Shown here piece after piece: positions 44,545-54,234 of a stretch of DNA of 64,000 bases. Positions within the stretch are counted from its first letter, which is position 1; each line of letters begins with the position of its first letter. The translations under genes and the position numbers were made by a program. Source of the DNA: Enterococcus plantarum (lineage in GTDB: Bacteria; Bacillota; Bacilli; Lactobacillales; Enterococcaceae); assembly GCF_001730295.1 (NCBI RefSeq), contig NZ_MIKA01000045.1, positions 145,339-209,338 on the forward strand, read 5' to 3'. A model generated the notes under the pieces. The model was not told the DNA's origin. It was given only the letters and a program-made list of their open reading frames with translations, and did not search any database.

Positions 44545-45384
44545 ATGGAAGAAATCAAATCAGAACGACAAAAAATGATCGATGGCGAACTTTATTTTGC
44601 AGGAGATCCAGAATTAGCAACGGCACGCAAGTTTGCTAGGGAGCAAATGAAACTGATCAATGGAGAAGAAGATCGACAAATTCGTCGTCAGTTAGTGGAA
44701 GAAACATTTGGCACTACTGGAACAGGTAGCTACATTGAACCGTCAATCAGTTTCGATTATGGCTTTAATATTCATGTCGGAAAAAATTTCTATGCTAATT
44801 TCAACAGTATTTTTCTAGATATATGTCCAATTACAATTGGTGACAACTGTATGTTTGGGCCGAATGTTCAATTATACGCAGCGACACATCCATTGCATCC
44901 GGTTAAACGAAATAGTGGTTTGGAATATGGTAAACCCATCACAATCGGAGATAATGTTTGGCTTGGTGGAGGGGTTGTGATCACGCCAGGAGTAACATTA
45001 GGGGATAATATGGTAGTTGCGGCAGGCGCAGTCGTAACAAAATCTTTTCCAGCTAATTGTGTGATCGGTGGAAATCCTGCGAAAATCATCAAAGAAATCG
45101 AATTGGATGAAAAACGTACACCGTTAACTGTTCAACGGGATAAAATCAATGCTTTGGATAAACAAATCGTTGCTTTATTAGAGGAACGAATGAATGTAGT
45201 CAAAGCAATTGCTACGATCAAAAAAACATCGGATCAACCCGTACTAGACTCTTCAAGAGAACAAGAAGTTTTAGCAAAAATAGACACATATATTGAAAAT
45301 GACCAATACAAGGAAACCATCAAAGAAACCTATCAAGAGATTATGGATGCTTCAAAACGGTTTCAACAAAAGCAACTAGATTAG
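44545..45384 (+). CDS. fusion of sugar O-acetyltransferase and chorismate mutase (AroQ type)
   Basis: Residues about 1-187 are a maltose/galactoside-type acetyltransferase: an N-terminal Mac domain (MIDGELYFAGDPELATARKF) and a left-handed hexapeptide repeat helix with the catalytic histidine in AATHPLHPV and IGGNPAKIIKEI at its end. Residues about 193-278 form a separate helical AroQ domain. It has the chorismate-mutase residues in order: R in VQRDKINALDKQI, R in LLEERMNVVKAIA, K in TIKK, and R/E in SSREQEVLAKI. So one chain appears to join acetyl transfer to the chorismate-to-prephenate step. The start ATG 44545 is 12 bases after the sirtuin gene. No frameshift is seen; it is one open frame. 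Confidence 0.88.
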   Translation: MEEIKSERQKMIDGELYFAGDPELATARKFAREQMKLINGEEDRQIRRQLVEETFGTTGTGSYIEPSISFDYGFNIHVGKNFYANFNSIFLDICPITIGDNCMFGPNVQLYAATHPLHPVKRNSGLEYGKPITIGDNVWLGGGVVITPGVTLGDNMVVAAGAVVTKSFPANCVIGGNPAKIIKEIELDEKRTPLTVQRDKINALDKQIVALLEERMNVVKAIATIKKTSDQPVLDSSREQEVLAKIDTYIENDQYKETIKETYQEIMDASKRFQQKQLD

Positions 45385-45405
45385 TAAGCGACAGGAGGAA
45401 ATTGG

Positions 45406-45924
45406 ATGGAGGGTATTAAAAGACGAGAAGCAATCTTACTCGAATTAGAATCAGCAGATAAACCAATGAGTGCCAGTCGTTTTGCAAAAGAATTCAAGGT
45501 CAGCCGCCAAATTATAGTTGGAGATGTGGCACTCTTGAGAGCCGCAGGATACGAAATTATCGCAACAGCAAGAGGTTATTTGCTTGAGTCTGAAAAAGAC
45601 AAGCAAGGGGTTACCCGAAAAATAGCTTGCCAACATACGCCAGAGCAAACTGAAGACGAACTGCTAACGATTGTTTCATTGGGTGGTGAAGTGTTAGATG
45701 TGGTGGTGGAACATCCGATTTATGGTGAATTAACAGGAGGGCTGCATATTCACACGGAAAAAGAAGTGACTGAGTTTGTCAAAAGCTATAAAAAAAACAG
45801 TGCTTCATTATTATCTGAGCTGACGAGTGGCATTCACTTGCACACGATTCGTTGTGAAGATGAAGAAGCACATAATCACATCAAAAAAGCATTAGCGCAA
45901 AAAGGATTTTTGTATAAGGAATAA
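45406..45924 (+). CDS. niaR: niacin-responsive repressor NiaR
   Basis: NiaR senses nicotinic acid and represses NAD-synthesis and niacin-uptake genes. The 172-residue protein has an N-terminal winged helix (about 3-60, with SRQIIVGDVALLRAAGYEII) and the 3H domain (about 85-165), named for its three histidines: in VVEHPIYGEL, GGLHIHTE and IHLHTIRCE. ATG 45406 follows AGGAGG, 21 bases after the fusion gene. None of its usual targets is in the window; its place behind a NAD-consuming sirtuin is suggestive. Confidence 0.9.
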   Translation: MEGIKRREAILLELESADKPMSASRFAKEFKVSRQIIVGDVALLRAAGYEIIATARGYLLESEKDKQGVTRKIACQHTPEQTEDELLTIVSLGGEVLDVVVEHPIYGELTGGLHIHTEKEVTEFVKSYKKNSASLLSELTSGIHLHTIRCEDEEAHNHIKKALAQKGFLYKE

Positions 45925-46001
45925 CAACGTAACATTCAGTTCGTGCTTGTTTTATTCGAGTGAGCGTTTTGTCAAGAACATGCAAGGAGGCAGTAAGAAA
46001 T

Positions 46002-46649
46002 ATGAAAAAACAGATAATAATTGGTTTGGGATTGTTTGTATTATTAGCCGGATGCGCAAATGGCAAAATGAAAGAAGTTGCCAGTAGTTCAACTGAAGAA
46101 AACAATCAGAGCAACAGTTCGATTACTCAAACGACATCACCGCATACAAGTAATTCTACACTATCTACAACTAGAAACTCATCAGAAGCGTGGAGTTCAA
46201 AAGAAACGTCAACATCTGGCGGAGACAAAGAATATTCATATGAAGTATCGTTGGATAGAATAAAAGCAGTGGATGTTTTTACACGAAATGGAATGAATAT
46301 TCCTCAGATGATCGAATTGTCATTTAAAGAGGCTCCTCAAGGAATAGCTGCCTTTATCATTAAGGGATCAGAACGAGATTCTGTGACAAGCTATGAACTT
46401 TCTTATCAGCTAATTGCCACAAAAACAATCCGTGTTTTTTCAGCAGAAACGAATGAAATACGGACTGTACATGTAAATACAGAGTTAGTAATGGGGGAGT
46501 TACTTTCCGGTGATCAAGGTCGCGATATGTCCGGTAATCTATATGTTTTTGTGAATAAAAGTGGTAGCTTATCGTTAGCCACACCGAATTATGCTGGAAA
46601 TGTTGAAGAAAAAGACGCCGATGTGATGTTAGAATATTTACCGAGGTAA
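46002..46649 (+). CDS. hypothetical lipoprotein
   Basis: ATG 46002 follows AAGGAGG; the upstream extension from 45960 has no ribosome site. The 215-residue protein has a lipobox LLAGC (cysteine about 18). A Ser/Thr/Asn-rich linker follows (about 25-75), typical of wall-spanning spacers, then a beta-rich C-terminal domain (about 78-215) with VSLDRIKAVDVFTRNG. No family is recognised. It is 77 bases after niaR and ends before a terminator, so it is probably the last gene of that operon, possibly with its own promoter. Confidence 0.7.
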   Translation: MKKQIIIGLGLFVLLAGCANGKMKEVASSSTEENNQSNSSITQTTSPHTSNSTLSTTRNSSEAWSSKETSTSGGDKEYSYEVSLDRIKAVDVFTRNGMNIPQMIELSFKEAPQGIAAFIIKGSERDSVTSYELSYQLIATKTIRVFSAETNEIRTVHVNTELVMGELLSGDQGRDMSGNLYVFVNKSGSLSLATPNYAGNVEEKDADVMLEYLPR

Positions 46650-46660
46650 GTAGAGAAAAT

Positions 46661-46706
46661 AAAAAGCTTTATCAGAGATCACAACGAAATCTGATAAAGC
46701 TTTTTA
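46661..46706. terminator. bidirectional terminator
   Basis: AAAAAGCTTTATCAGA and TCTGATAAAGCTTTTT form a 16-bp stem between the lipoprotein gene and ldh. Confidence 0.95.
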
Positions 46707-46715
46707 CTCATTTTT

Positions 46716-47696
46716 TTAATTATTTTCTGCTTCAAATTTCTCGAAAGCTGATTTGATAACGTCTTTAAGAGCATTAGCAGAAGCATTCATTCGATCCATT
46801 TCAGAATCTGTCAATGGAATTTCAATCACTTGTTTGATTCCTTGACGATTGATTACAGCCGGTGCACCAATGTAAATATCATTTTGGCCATATTCACCAT
46901 CTAAGTAAACAGAAAGTGGGAAGACAGAATCTTCATCGTCTAAAATGGCTTTTGTTATTCGAGCTAAAGCAGCTGCGATTCCGTAGAATGTTGCACCTTT
47001 TTTCTCGATGATTGAATACGCAGCATCTCGTACATTAAAGAACAGGTTGACCATTGCTTCCTCATCTACATCCGGGTTATTTTTGACCCACTCATAAATT
47101 TGCAAGCCGGCAACGTTGGCGTGAGACCAAACTGGAAATTCAGTGTCGCCATGTTCACCTAAAATATAAGCATGGACATTACGAGCATCAACATCCACTA
47201 ATTCAGCAATTGCTTGACGGAAACGTGCTGAGTCAAGAGATGTTCCTGAACCGATAACGCGTTCTTTTGGAAATCCAGAGAATTTCCATGTAGAATAAGT
47301 TAAAATATCAACTGGATTTGCTGCGACTAAGAAAATACCGCTAAAACCTGAATCAACGATCGCAGTGACGATTTGTTTGTTGATTTTTAAGTTTTTATGA
47401 ACGAGATCGATTCTTGTTTCACCTGGTTTTTGTGCCGCTCCTGCTGTTAATACGACAAGATCAGCATCATGGCAATCATCATAAGTAGCAGCATAAATCT
47501 TTTTAGGAGAAGTAAAGGCTAGTGCATGTGATAAATCTGCTGCATCGCCTTCCGTTTTCTTTGTATCTATATCAATAATACCAACTTCTTGAGCAATATT
47601 TTGAGTGACTAAGGCAAAAGCATAGCTTGATCCGACAGCGCCATCTCCAACTAAAATTACTTTTTGGTGGTCTTTGTTTCCTACTGCTGCAGTCAT
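46716..47696 (-). CDS. ldh: L-lactate dehydrogenase
   Basis: It reduces pyruvate to L-lactate and regenerates NAD in fermentation. ATG 47696 is nine bases after AAAGGA; an ATG at 47705 touches that site. The 326-residue protein has the NAD loop [12 protein letters not shown] (about 17-28), the substrate arginine region [11 protein letters not shown], and the catalytic pair in [12 protein letters not shown]. The promoter lies under a Rex-like operator. Whether this is the main or a second LDH cannot be told from the window. Confidence 0.95.
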   Translation of the reverse strand: MTAAVGNKDHQKVILVGDGAVGSSYAFALVTQNIAQEVGIIDIDTKKTEGDAADLSHALAFTSPKKIYAATYDDCHDADLVVLTAGAAQKPGETRIDLVHKNLKINKQIVTAIVDSGFSGIFLVAANPVDILTYSTWKFSGFPKERVIGSGTSLDSARFRQAIAELVDVDARNVHAYILGEHGDTEFPVWSHANVAGLQIYEWVKNNPDVDEEAMVNLFFNVRDAAYSIIEKKGATFYGIAAALARITKAILDDEDSVFPLSVYLDGEYGQNDIYIGAPAVINRQGIKQVIEIPLTDSEMDRMNASANALKDVIKSAFEKFEAENN

Positions 47697-47734
47697 GTGT
47701 ATCATTCCTTTCAGATAATTGTTTTATCACTATG

Positions 47735-47763
47735 ATATTACCATCGTTTGTGAGGTTTGTCAC
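47735..47763 (-). promoter_or_regulatory. ldh promoter
   Basis: On the minus strand GTGACA (47763-47758), 17 bases, TAATAT (47740-47735), 39 bases before the ldh start. Confidence 0.7.
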
Positions 47764-47765
47764 GT
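47748..47765. promoter_or_regulatory. Rex-like operator at ldh
   Basis: TTGTGAGGTTTGTCACGT matches the Rex consensus TTGTGA-n6-TCACAA except the last two bases. It covers the -35 element, so a bound redox repressor would block ldh until NADH rises. Confidence 0.6.
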
Positions 47766-47934
47766 TTTTTGTTTATATAAAATAATACAGTTTCAAGGGG
47801 TGTTTCATAAGAAAACTCTTTCATGTGCGGTATTTCACTATTTGTTGGTTTTATCATTTTTTTAATTTTCTAAGCTATAAATGGAGCTTACGGCTTTTTT
47901 AAGAATTTAAATGAGCCGGTAATTGCTTGTTTTA

Positions 47935-47977
47935 TGGTATAATTATAAAAAAACTGGGCAAGGAATTCTCCTGCCCA
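47935..47977 (+). promoter_or_regulatory. extended -10 promoter and leader hairpin of pth
   Basis: TGGTATAAT (47935-47943) is an extended -10. The first transcribed bases contain the near-palindrome CTGGGCAAGGAATTCTCC/TGCCCAG (47953-47977), an RNA hairpin without a T run. The sequence between ldh and here shows nothing else. Confidence 0.55.
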
Positions 47978-48046
47978 GATATTTTGTGTTGGACAACGAA
48001 TACAGGGTGGTAAAATAGCACCTTTTATTAAGGAGAATATAGATAG

Positions 48047-48613
48047 ATGAAAATGATTGTCGGATTAGGTAATCCAGGAAGTAAGTATCAAGAAACAAAG
48101 CATAATATTGGATTTATTACAGTTGATGAAATTGCGCAACGCAACAATGCACCCTTTAATAGAAGTCAATTTGAAGCGGATATCGCTGAATTTTTTATAG
48201 GAACAGAAAAAATCATGTTAGTCAAACCTCTTACATTTATGAATGAGTCTGGTCGTTCAGTCGGACCCTTGATGACCTATTATGGTGTAGAAGAAGCGGA
48301 CTTGATCGTTATTTATGATGACTTAGATTTAGAAATCGGTAAAATTCGTTTACGTGAGAAAGGTAGTGCTGGTGGACATAACGGCATTAAAAGTTTGATT
48401 TCTCATTTAGGCACGAATGTGTTTCCAAGAATCAAGATCGGTATTGGACGCCCTATCGGTAGTAATACAGTTGTTCATCATGTATTGACCGGTTTTCCTA
48501 AAGAAAAACACGAAGAGATTTTAATAGCAGTGAAAACTGCGGCAGATGCAGCAATTTACGCTTGTGAAGGCCATACATTTGTTGATACGATGAATCAATT
48601 TAATGGAAAATAA
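48047..48613 (+). CDS. pth: peptidyl-tRNA hydrolase
   Basis: Pth frees tRNA from peptides dropped by the ribosome. The 188-residue protein shows GLGNPGSKYQETKHNIGF with the catalytic histidine, KPLTFMNESG, YDDLDLEIGKIRLR and GGHNGIKSLI, all signature stretches. ATG 48047 follows AAGGAG. The next gene, mfd, begins 33 bases on, the usual order in Firmicutes. Confidence 0.96.
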   Translation: MKMIVGLGNPGSKYQETKHNIGFITVDEIAQRNNAPFNRSQFEADIAEFFIGTEKIMLVKPLTFMNESGRSVGPLMTYYGVEEADLIVIYDDLDLEIGKIRLREKGSAGGHNGIKSLISHLGTNVFPRIKIGIGRPIGSNTVVHHVLTGFPKEKHEEILIAVKTAADAAIYACEGHTFVDTMNQFNGK

Positions 48614-48646
48614 GCAAAATAGAAAGTATAAAAGGAGGAGCCAGTT

Positions 48647-51600
48647 TTGAACATCATTGAACGAATTGGTGCAAGTGAGCTAGCCCAAGAGTGGCAAAAT
48701 CAACTAACTAAAAACACACGCCAGTTGATTACAGGGCTAGCCGGCTCTGCTAAAACATTAGTCATGACGAGTGGCTATAAAGAAAAAAATAAAAAAATCA
48801 TCGTAGCTGTTCCTAATCTTTATTATGGTAATCAGCTAGTTGAAGATTTTCGTAATATTTTATCAGATGAAGAAGTCTATATTTTTCCTGTAGATGAAGT
48901 TTTGTCTGCGGAAATGGCTTTTTCTTCCCCAGAAGCGAGAGCGGAAAGAGTTGCGGCTCTTAATTTTCTTTTAACGGATCAAGCGGGGATTGTTGTTGTT
49001 CCCGTAGCAGGTCTAAGGAAATATTTACCGAGTAAACAAACATGGGAACAAGCGCAGCTTCATTGGGAGATTGGCGGGGAAATTGAACTAAGTACATTAG
49101 CACAACAACTAGTTTTGATGGGCTATGAGCGTCAATCTTTAGTTGGAAAACCAGGCGATTTTAGTATTCGGGGCAGTATCGTCGATGTTTATCCGTTGAA
49201 TTCTGAATACCCTGTAAGAGCAGAATTATTCGATATTGAAATCGATTCTCTCCGTTATTTTGAAGCAGATACCCAACGTTCAGTGGGGGCGATTGAATCG
49301 GTGACACTTTCACCAATGACGGATTTAGTATTTTCAAATGAAGACTTGATCTATGGCGAAAAACAACTAACTAACGCATTAGAAAAAAGAATTGCGATAG
49401 CCAAAGATACCGCTGAAAAAGAGTTTCTTCAAGATTATTTTGGCCAGTTGGCGACTTCTTGGAGCCAAGGAATTCCAACTGATACAGCTCATTACTATAC
49501 TGATTTTTTATATGAAACAAAAACAACTTTATTGGATTATATACCAGAAGATAGTTTCGTTTTTATTGACGATTATGCGCGGATCTTAGAAGCAGAACGT
49601 GAAATCATTCGTGAAGAAAGTGAATGGCAAGTCTTAAAGCTAGAAGAAATGCGTGTCTTTCCTGAGCAAACTTTTGGACTAGAATTTCACGAGCAAGTAA
49701 GGAAAATGACTTTTGCGACAACATTTTTTTCGTTGTTCCAAAAAGGAATGGGAAACCTGCGTTTTCAAGCGGTTCATAATTTTCAGTATCGCTCGATGCA
49801 GCAATTTTTCGGTCAAATGCCATTACTAAAAACCGAAATGGATCGCTGGCAAAAACAGGATCAGACGGTTGTGGTTTTTGTGCCGACTAGAGAACGGAGT
49901 CAAAAAGTCGAAGAACTGTTTCGGGATTTTGATATTTCCAGTGTGACCGCTTCTGCTGATAAATTAATAGAAGGAAAAATTCAAATCGTAGAAGGTTCTT
50001 TGCAGTCAGGGTTTGAATTACCTGTCGAAAAAATCGTTGCCATCACTGAAAAAGAAATTTTCCATACTACGACGAAAAAACGAGCACGACGCCAAACCGT
50101 TTCCAATGCAGAACGCTTAAAAAGTTATAGTGATTTAAAAAATGGTGACTATGTTGTGCATGCGAATCATGGTATCGGTAAATATATTGGGATGCAAACG
50201 TTAGAAGTTGATGGTGTTCATCAAGATTACATCACGATTTTATATCAAAATGATGATAAGTTATTTATCCCAGTTACTCAATTAAACTTGATTCAAAAAT
50301 TCGTTGCATCCGAAGCGAAATCACCAAAAGTCAATAAATTAGGTGGTAGCGAATGGAGTAAAACCAAACGCAAAGTTTCTTCTAAAATCGAAGATATCGC
50401 AGACGATCTGATTCAACTATACGCTTCAAGAGAATCCGAGAAAGGATATGCTTTTCCACCTGACGATGCTTATCAAAAAGAATTTGAAGATGCCTTTCCA
50501 TATAGTGAAACAGACGACCAATTACGCAGTACAGCTGAGATCAAACATGATATGGAAAAAACTCGACCGATGGATCGATTGCTGGTTGGGGATGTTGGAT
50601 ACGGAAAAACAGAAGTCGCTTTGCGTGCTGCATTCAAAGCAATCAATAATAATAAACAAGTCGCTTTTCTCGTTCCTACAACAATTTTAGCACAGCAGCA
50701 CTACGAGACGATGTTGGATCGGTTTGAAGGGTTTCCGGTGGAAGTCGGCTTATTGAGTCGATTTAGAACGAAGAAACAACAAAATGAAACAATCGAAAAA
50801 ATCAAACATGGACAAGTGGATATTGTTGTTGGAACGCACCGTTTACTTTCGCAAGATGTGAAGTTTAGTGATCTTGGACTTTTAGTGATCGATGAAGAAC
50901 AACGCTTCGGTGTAAAACACAAAGAACGTTTGAAACAATTAAGAGCACAAGTGGATGTGTTAACCCTAACTGCAACACCGATTCCTAGAACATTGCATAT
51001 GTCGATGCTAGGCGTTCGAGATCTTTCAGTTATTGAAACGCCACCAGAAAATCGTTATCCGATCCAAACATATGTCATGGAGAATAATCCAGGCGCGATT
51101 CGAGAAGCAATCGAACGTGAAATGGCGCGTGATGGACAAGTGTTTTACTTGTACAATCGCGTGGATACCATTGAACAAAAAGTTGAAGAAATTCAAGCGT
51201 TAGTTCCAGATGCTAGAATTGCGTACGCACATGGTCAAATGACCGAAGTTCAGCTTGAAAATACTCTGTTTGACTTTATTGAACGCCAATATGACGTGTT
51301 GGTTACGACAACGATCATCGAAACCGGTGTAGATATTCCAAATGCGAACACTTTATTTGTGGAAAATGCCGATTATATGGGCTTATCTACACTTTATCAA
51401 TTGCGTGGTAGAGTCGGACGAAGCAATCGAGTAGCATATGCTTATTTTATGTATGAGCAACAAAAAATATTAAATGAAGTTAGTGAAAAACGATTAGAAG
51501 CAATCAAAGATTTTACTGAACTTGGTTCTGGGTTTAAAATTGCGATGCGAGATTTGTCGATTCGAGGTGCTGGAAATCTCTTAGGCGCCCAACAACATGG

Positions 51601-52180
51601 CTTTATTGATTCTGTTGGATTTGACATGTATTCACAAATGCTTTCAGAAGCAGTTGCACGTAAACAAGGGAAAAATATTCAAGATCAAAAAACATCTGTG
51701 GAAATTGATTTAGGAATTGATGCTTACTTACCAACGACTTATATTTCGGATGAACGTCAAAAAATTGAAATCTATAAACGAATTCGTCAGTTGGAAAATA
51801 TGGACATGTATGATGAGTTGGAAGCAGATTTACTCGATCGTTTTGGTGAGTATCCAGATGAGGTAGCTCATTTACTAACGACGGGACAAATCAAAATGGA
51901 TGGAGATCGAGCATTAGTAGAAACAATTCGTAAGAGACAACAAGAAATTACGTTTACGTTGAGTAAAATTGGCACAAAAACATACAATGTAGAACAAATT
52001 TTTGAAGCCTTGTCACACACGCAGCTAAAAGCAGATCTTGCAGTAGACAATGAGAAAATGGCGGTTCGTTTAAAAGTGCCTAAAGACATGAAAGAAGCAA
52101 TTTGGCTACAAGAAGTAGCACTATTTACAAGTGCTTTAAGGCAAGAGAAGTATAAGACTGTAGCAGTTGAGGCAGAGTAA
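48647..52180 (+). CDS. mfd: transcription-repair coupling factor
   Basis: Mfd pushes stalled RNA polymerase off DNA and recruits UvrA. The 1177-residue length is normal; the start is TTG 48647 with AGGAGGAG upstream. An N-terminal UvrB-like part (about 10-350) is followed by the CarD-like RNA-polymerase-binding domain (about 495-560, GDYVVHANHGIGKYIGM) and RecG-like translocase motifs: GDVGYGKTE (about 648), DEEQRFGVKHKE (about 748), TATPIPRTLHMSMLG and LRGRVGRS. The C-terminal TRCF domain is at about 1010-1110. Confidence 0.97.
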   Translation: MNIIERIGASELAQEWQNQLTKNTRQLITGLAGSAKTLVMTSGYKEKNKKIIVAVPNLYYGNQLVEDFRNILSDEEVYIFPVDEVLSAEMAFSSPEARAERVAALNFLLTDQAGIVVVPVAGLRKYLPSKQTWEQAQLHWEIGGEIELSTLAQQLVLMGYERQSLVGKPGDFSIRGSIVDVYPLNSEYPVRAELFDIEIDSLRYFEADTQRSVGAIESVTLSPMTDLVFSNEDLIYGEKQLTNALEKRIAIAKDTAEKEFLQDYFGQLATSWSQGIPTDTAHYYTDFLYETKTTLLDYIPEDSFVFIDDYARILEAEREIIREESEWQVLKLEEMRVFPEQTFGLEFHEQVRKMTFATTFFSLFQKGMGNLRFQAVHNFQYRSMQQFFGQMPLLKTEMDRWQKQDQTVVVFVPTRERSQKVEELFRDFDISSVTASADKLIEGKIQIVEGSLQSGFELPVEKIVAITEKEIFHTTTKKRARRQTVSNAERLKSYSDLKNGDYVVHANHGIGKYIGMQTLEVDGVHQDYITILYQNDDKLFIPVTQLNLIQKFVASEAKSPKVNKLGGSEWSKTKRKVSSKIEDIADDLIQLYASRESEKGYAFPPDDAYQKEFEDAFPYSETDDQLRSTAEIKHDMEKTRPMDRLLVGDVGYGKTEVALRAAFKAINNNKQVAFLVPTTILAQQHYETMLDRFEGFPVEVGLLSRFRTKKQQNETIEKIKHGQVDIVVGTHRLLSQDVKFSDLGLLVIDEEQRFGVKHKERLKQLRAQVDVLTLTATPIPRTLHMSMLGVRDLSVIETPPENRYPIQTYVMENNPGAIREAIEREMARDGQVFYLYNRVDTIEQKVEEIQALVPDARIAYAHGQMTEVQLENTLFDFIERQYDVLVTTTIIETGVDIPNANTLFVENADYMGLSTLYQLRGRVGRSNRVAYAYFMYEQQKILNEVSEKRLEAIKDFTELGSGFKIAMRDLSIRGAGNLLGAQQHGFIDSVGFDMYSQMLSEAVARKQGKNIQDQKTSVEIDLGIDAYLPTTYISDERQKIEIYKRIRQLENMDMYDELEADLLDRFGEYPDEVAHLLTTGQIKMDGDRALVETIRKRQQEITFTLSKIGTKTYNVEQIFEALSHTQLKADLAVDNEKMAVRLKVPKDMKEAIWLQEVALFTSALRQEKYKTVAVEAE

Positions 52181-52306
52181 AACAATGAGCTGCGAGGGCA
52201 AGCTCTTTGGGAAAAATAGAATGTGAAAAAGACGTCACAGTCCAAGTTCTATTTCCCGCTCAGAGCTAAATGAGCCTGTTACGCTTTTAAAATAGGAGGT
52301 CAACGA
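52181..52306 (+). other. intergenic hairpin region
   Basis: GGGAAAAATAGAA and TTCTATTTCCC can pair across about 30 bases, and GAGCT...AGCTC forms a smaller stem. No T run follows, so read-through into the flippase gene is likely. Confidence 0.3.
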
Positions 52307-53890
52307 ATGGCACACAAAGAAATGCGGTCGATGATGCAAGGTGCAGCTATTTTGACGATTGCATCGTTTATTGCCAAAGTACTGAGTGCGGTTTACAGAG
52401 TACCTTATCAAAATTTGGTTGGGGACGAAGGTTTCTATGTTTATCAGCAAGTTTACCCAATCTATGGCATTGCGATGACCTTAGGGTTATCTGGACTGCC
52501 GCAATTTATTTCAAAAATTGTCGCAGAGCAACCAGATATCAGCAAGCAAAAGAAAATGTTACAACAGCTTTTTCCATTTGTTTTTGTTATTGCGAGTTTG
52601 TGTTGGGCGTTTTTCTTTTTGGGAAGTCATGAAATTGCTTTTATGATGGGGGATCATCGATTAGCCTCTTTGATCCAAGTTGTTTCGTTTACATTCTTAT
52701 TAGTTCCAATACTGTCTTTTTATCGTGGAAATTTCCAGGGGCATTTACTGATGGTTCCAAGCGCCGTTTCACAAGTAACAGAACAAATTGTTCGAGTCGG
52801 CGTGATTTTGATTGCAGCGTATTCATTTAGCCGCTTTGGCTGGTCGGTCTATCAGACGGGGACCATTGCAATGGGTGGTGCGTTGTTTGGTGGCATCGTT
52901 GCTGTAGGGATTTTATGGTATTATGACAGGAAAATACGGGTAGGAAGTTCGGCGTATCTTACGCAATGGAAAGTTGAAAAAGGTTCTGGGAAATTGTTTG
53001 GTCGTTTGGTCATCGAAGGTGGAATTGTATCCTTATATAGTGCCTATTTGATTTTCTACCAATTGATCGATTCTTTTTTAGTCAAAAATTCTTTAGTAGC
53101 TGCTGGAATCAGCGATGCTGCTGCGAAAGTTGATAAAGGAGTCTATGATCGTGGACAGCCACTGGTTCAACTAGGTTTAGTTGTGGCACTAGCCTTAAGC
53201 TCGAGTTTTCTACCAGCGTTGACAAAATATTTTATGAGCCAAGAAAAGACTCGATTTTTACAAGTCGCTAAACTATTTTTACGTTTAACTACAACGGTTG
53301 CTACAGCAGCTTCGATAGGATTAGCCTTGTTGTTGCCATATATAAATTTCGCTTTATTTAAAGATTACAAAGGGAATGGCGTGTTAGGCGTGTATGTTTG
53401 TTCGATTGCATTTATGGCAGTCATTCAAGCTTATCAGAGTATTTTACAAAGCCGCAATCAATTTATGACATCGATAGTTTCAGCAGGGATAGGGTTGTTA
53501 GTCAAGCTATTTTTAACAAGTTCTTTGACCTATAAATGGGGGACGCTAGGAGCAAGTGTTTCAACAATCGCAGGTTTAATTGCGACCTTATGTTTACTGA
53601 TCCTATTTTCAAAAAATGAAATCAATCGTTTTATTGTAGAAAATCACTTCTTCCGAAAATTAACAGCGAGTATTGGAACAATGGGGATTGTATTGCTCTG
53701 TTACCAAGGAGTTATTGCACTCTTATTAGGGAACATTGAGCATCGTGGACAAGCGTTGATCATCGCCATCGTGGGTGTTTTGATCGGCGGCGCTACATTT
53801 ATTTTTATGATTATTAAAATACGGTTATTTACAACACGGGAATGGCTAACATTACCGTTTGGAGCGAAAATATTGAGAATGAAGAGGTAA
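52307..53890 (+). CDS. MOP-superfamily polysaccharide/lipid flippase (SpoVB/YtgP-like)
   Basis: The 527-residue protein has about fourteen membrane helices. It begins with the family pattern [20 protein letters not shown] and [20 protein letters not shown]. Relatives YtgP/YabM/MurJ move lipid-linked wall precursors across the membrane, so lipid II flipping is possible. ATG 52307 follows AGGAGGT. The conserved place between mfd and the S4 gene is seen in many Firmicutes. Confidence 0.88.
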   Translation: MAHKEMRSMMQGAAILTIASFIAKVLSAVYRVPYQNLVGDEGFYVYQQVYPIYGIAMTLGLSGLPQFISKIVAEQPDISKQKKMLQQLFPFVFVIASLCWAFFFLGSHEIAFMMGDHRLASLIQVVSFTFLLVPILSFYRGNFQGHLLMVPSAVSQVTEQIVRVGVILIAAYSFSRFGWSVYQTGTIAMGGALFGGIVAVGILWYYDRKIRVGSSAYLTQWKVEKGSGKLFGRLVIEGGIVSLYSAYLIFYQLIDSFLVKNSLVAAGISDAAAKVDKGVYDRGQPLVQLGLVVALALSSSFLPALTKYFMSQEKTRFLQVAKLFLRLTTTVATAASIGLALLLPYINFALFKDYKGNGVLGVYVCSIAFMAVIQAYQSILQSRNQFMTSIVSAGIGLLVKLFLTSSLTYKWGTLGASVSTIAGLIATLCLLILFSKNEINRFIVENHFFRKLTASIGTMGIVLLCYQGVIALLLGNIEHRGQALIIAIVGVLIGGATFIFMIIKIRLFTTREWLTLPFGAKILRMKR

Positions 53891-53895
53891 AAATT

Positions 53896-54171
53896 ATGCG
53901 CTTAGACAAATTTTTAAAAGTTTCACGTATTATTAAAAGAAGACCTGTAGCGAAAGAAGTTGCAGATAAAGGTCGGATTCAAATCAATGGAATCTTAGCA
54001 AAATCATCAAGTAACGTAAAAATTGGTGATCAAGTAAAGATACAATTTGGTAATAAAATCTTAGAAATCGAAGTCCTTGAACTCCGCGATTCGACGAAAA
54101 AAGAAGATGCGGAAAAGATGTATCAGATTATTTCAGAGAAAAGAGTCGAAAATAGTGACAATTTAGATTAG
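53896..54171 (+). CDS. rqcP: RNA-binding S4-domain protein, RqcP/YabO type
   Basis: ATG 53896 follows GAGG, six bases after the flippase gene; an in-frame start inside that gene (53842) is rejected. The 91-residue protein is a lone S4 domain ([40 protein letters not shown]) with an acidic tail. In B. subtilis the protein at this place (YabO, now RqcP) works with RqcH to add alanine tails to stalled nascent chains. Confidence 0.88.
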   Translation: MRLDKFLKVSRIIKRRPVAKEVADKGRIQINGILAKSSSNVKIGDQVKIQFGNKILEIEVLELRDSTKKEDAEKMYQIISEKRVENSDNLD

Positions 54172-54197
54172 ACAAGCCTCTTAGATGTTGGTATAAT
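54169..54197 (+). promoter_or_regulatory. promoter ahead of divIC
   Basis: TAGACA (54169-54174), 17 bases, TATAAT (54192-54197) with TG before it as an extended -10. The -35 overlaps the rqcP stop codon, giving divIC its own start inside the cluster. Confidence 0.7.
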
Positions 54198-54234
54198 AAG
54201 ACAGACAAACCAAAAAACGAGTGGAGCGGAAAAC

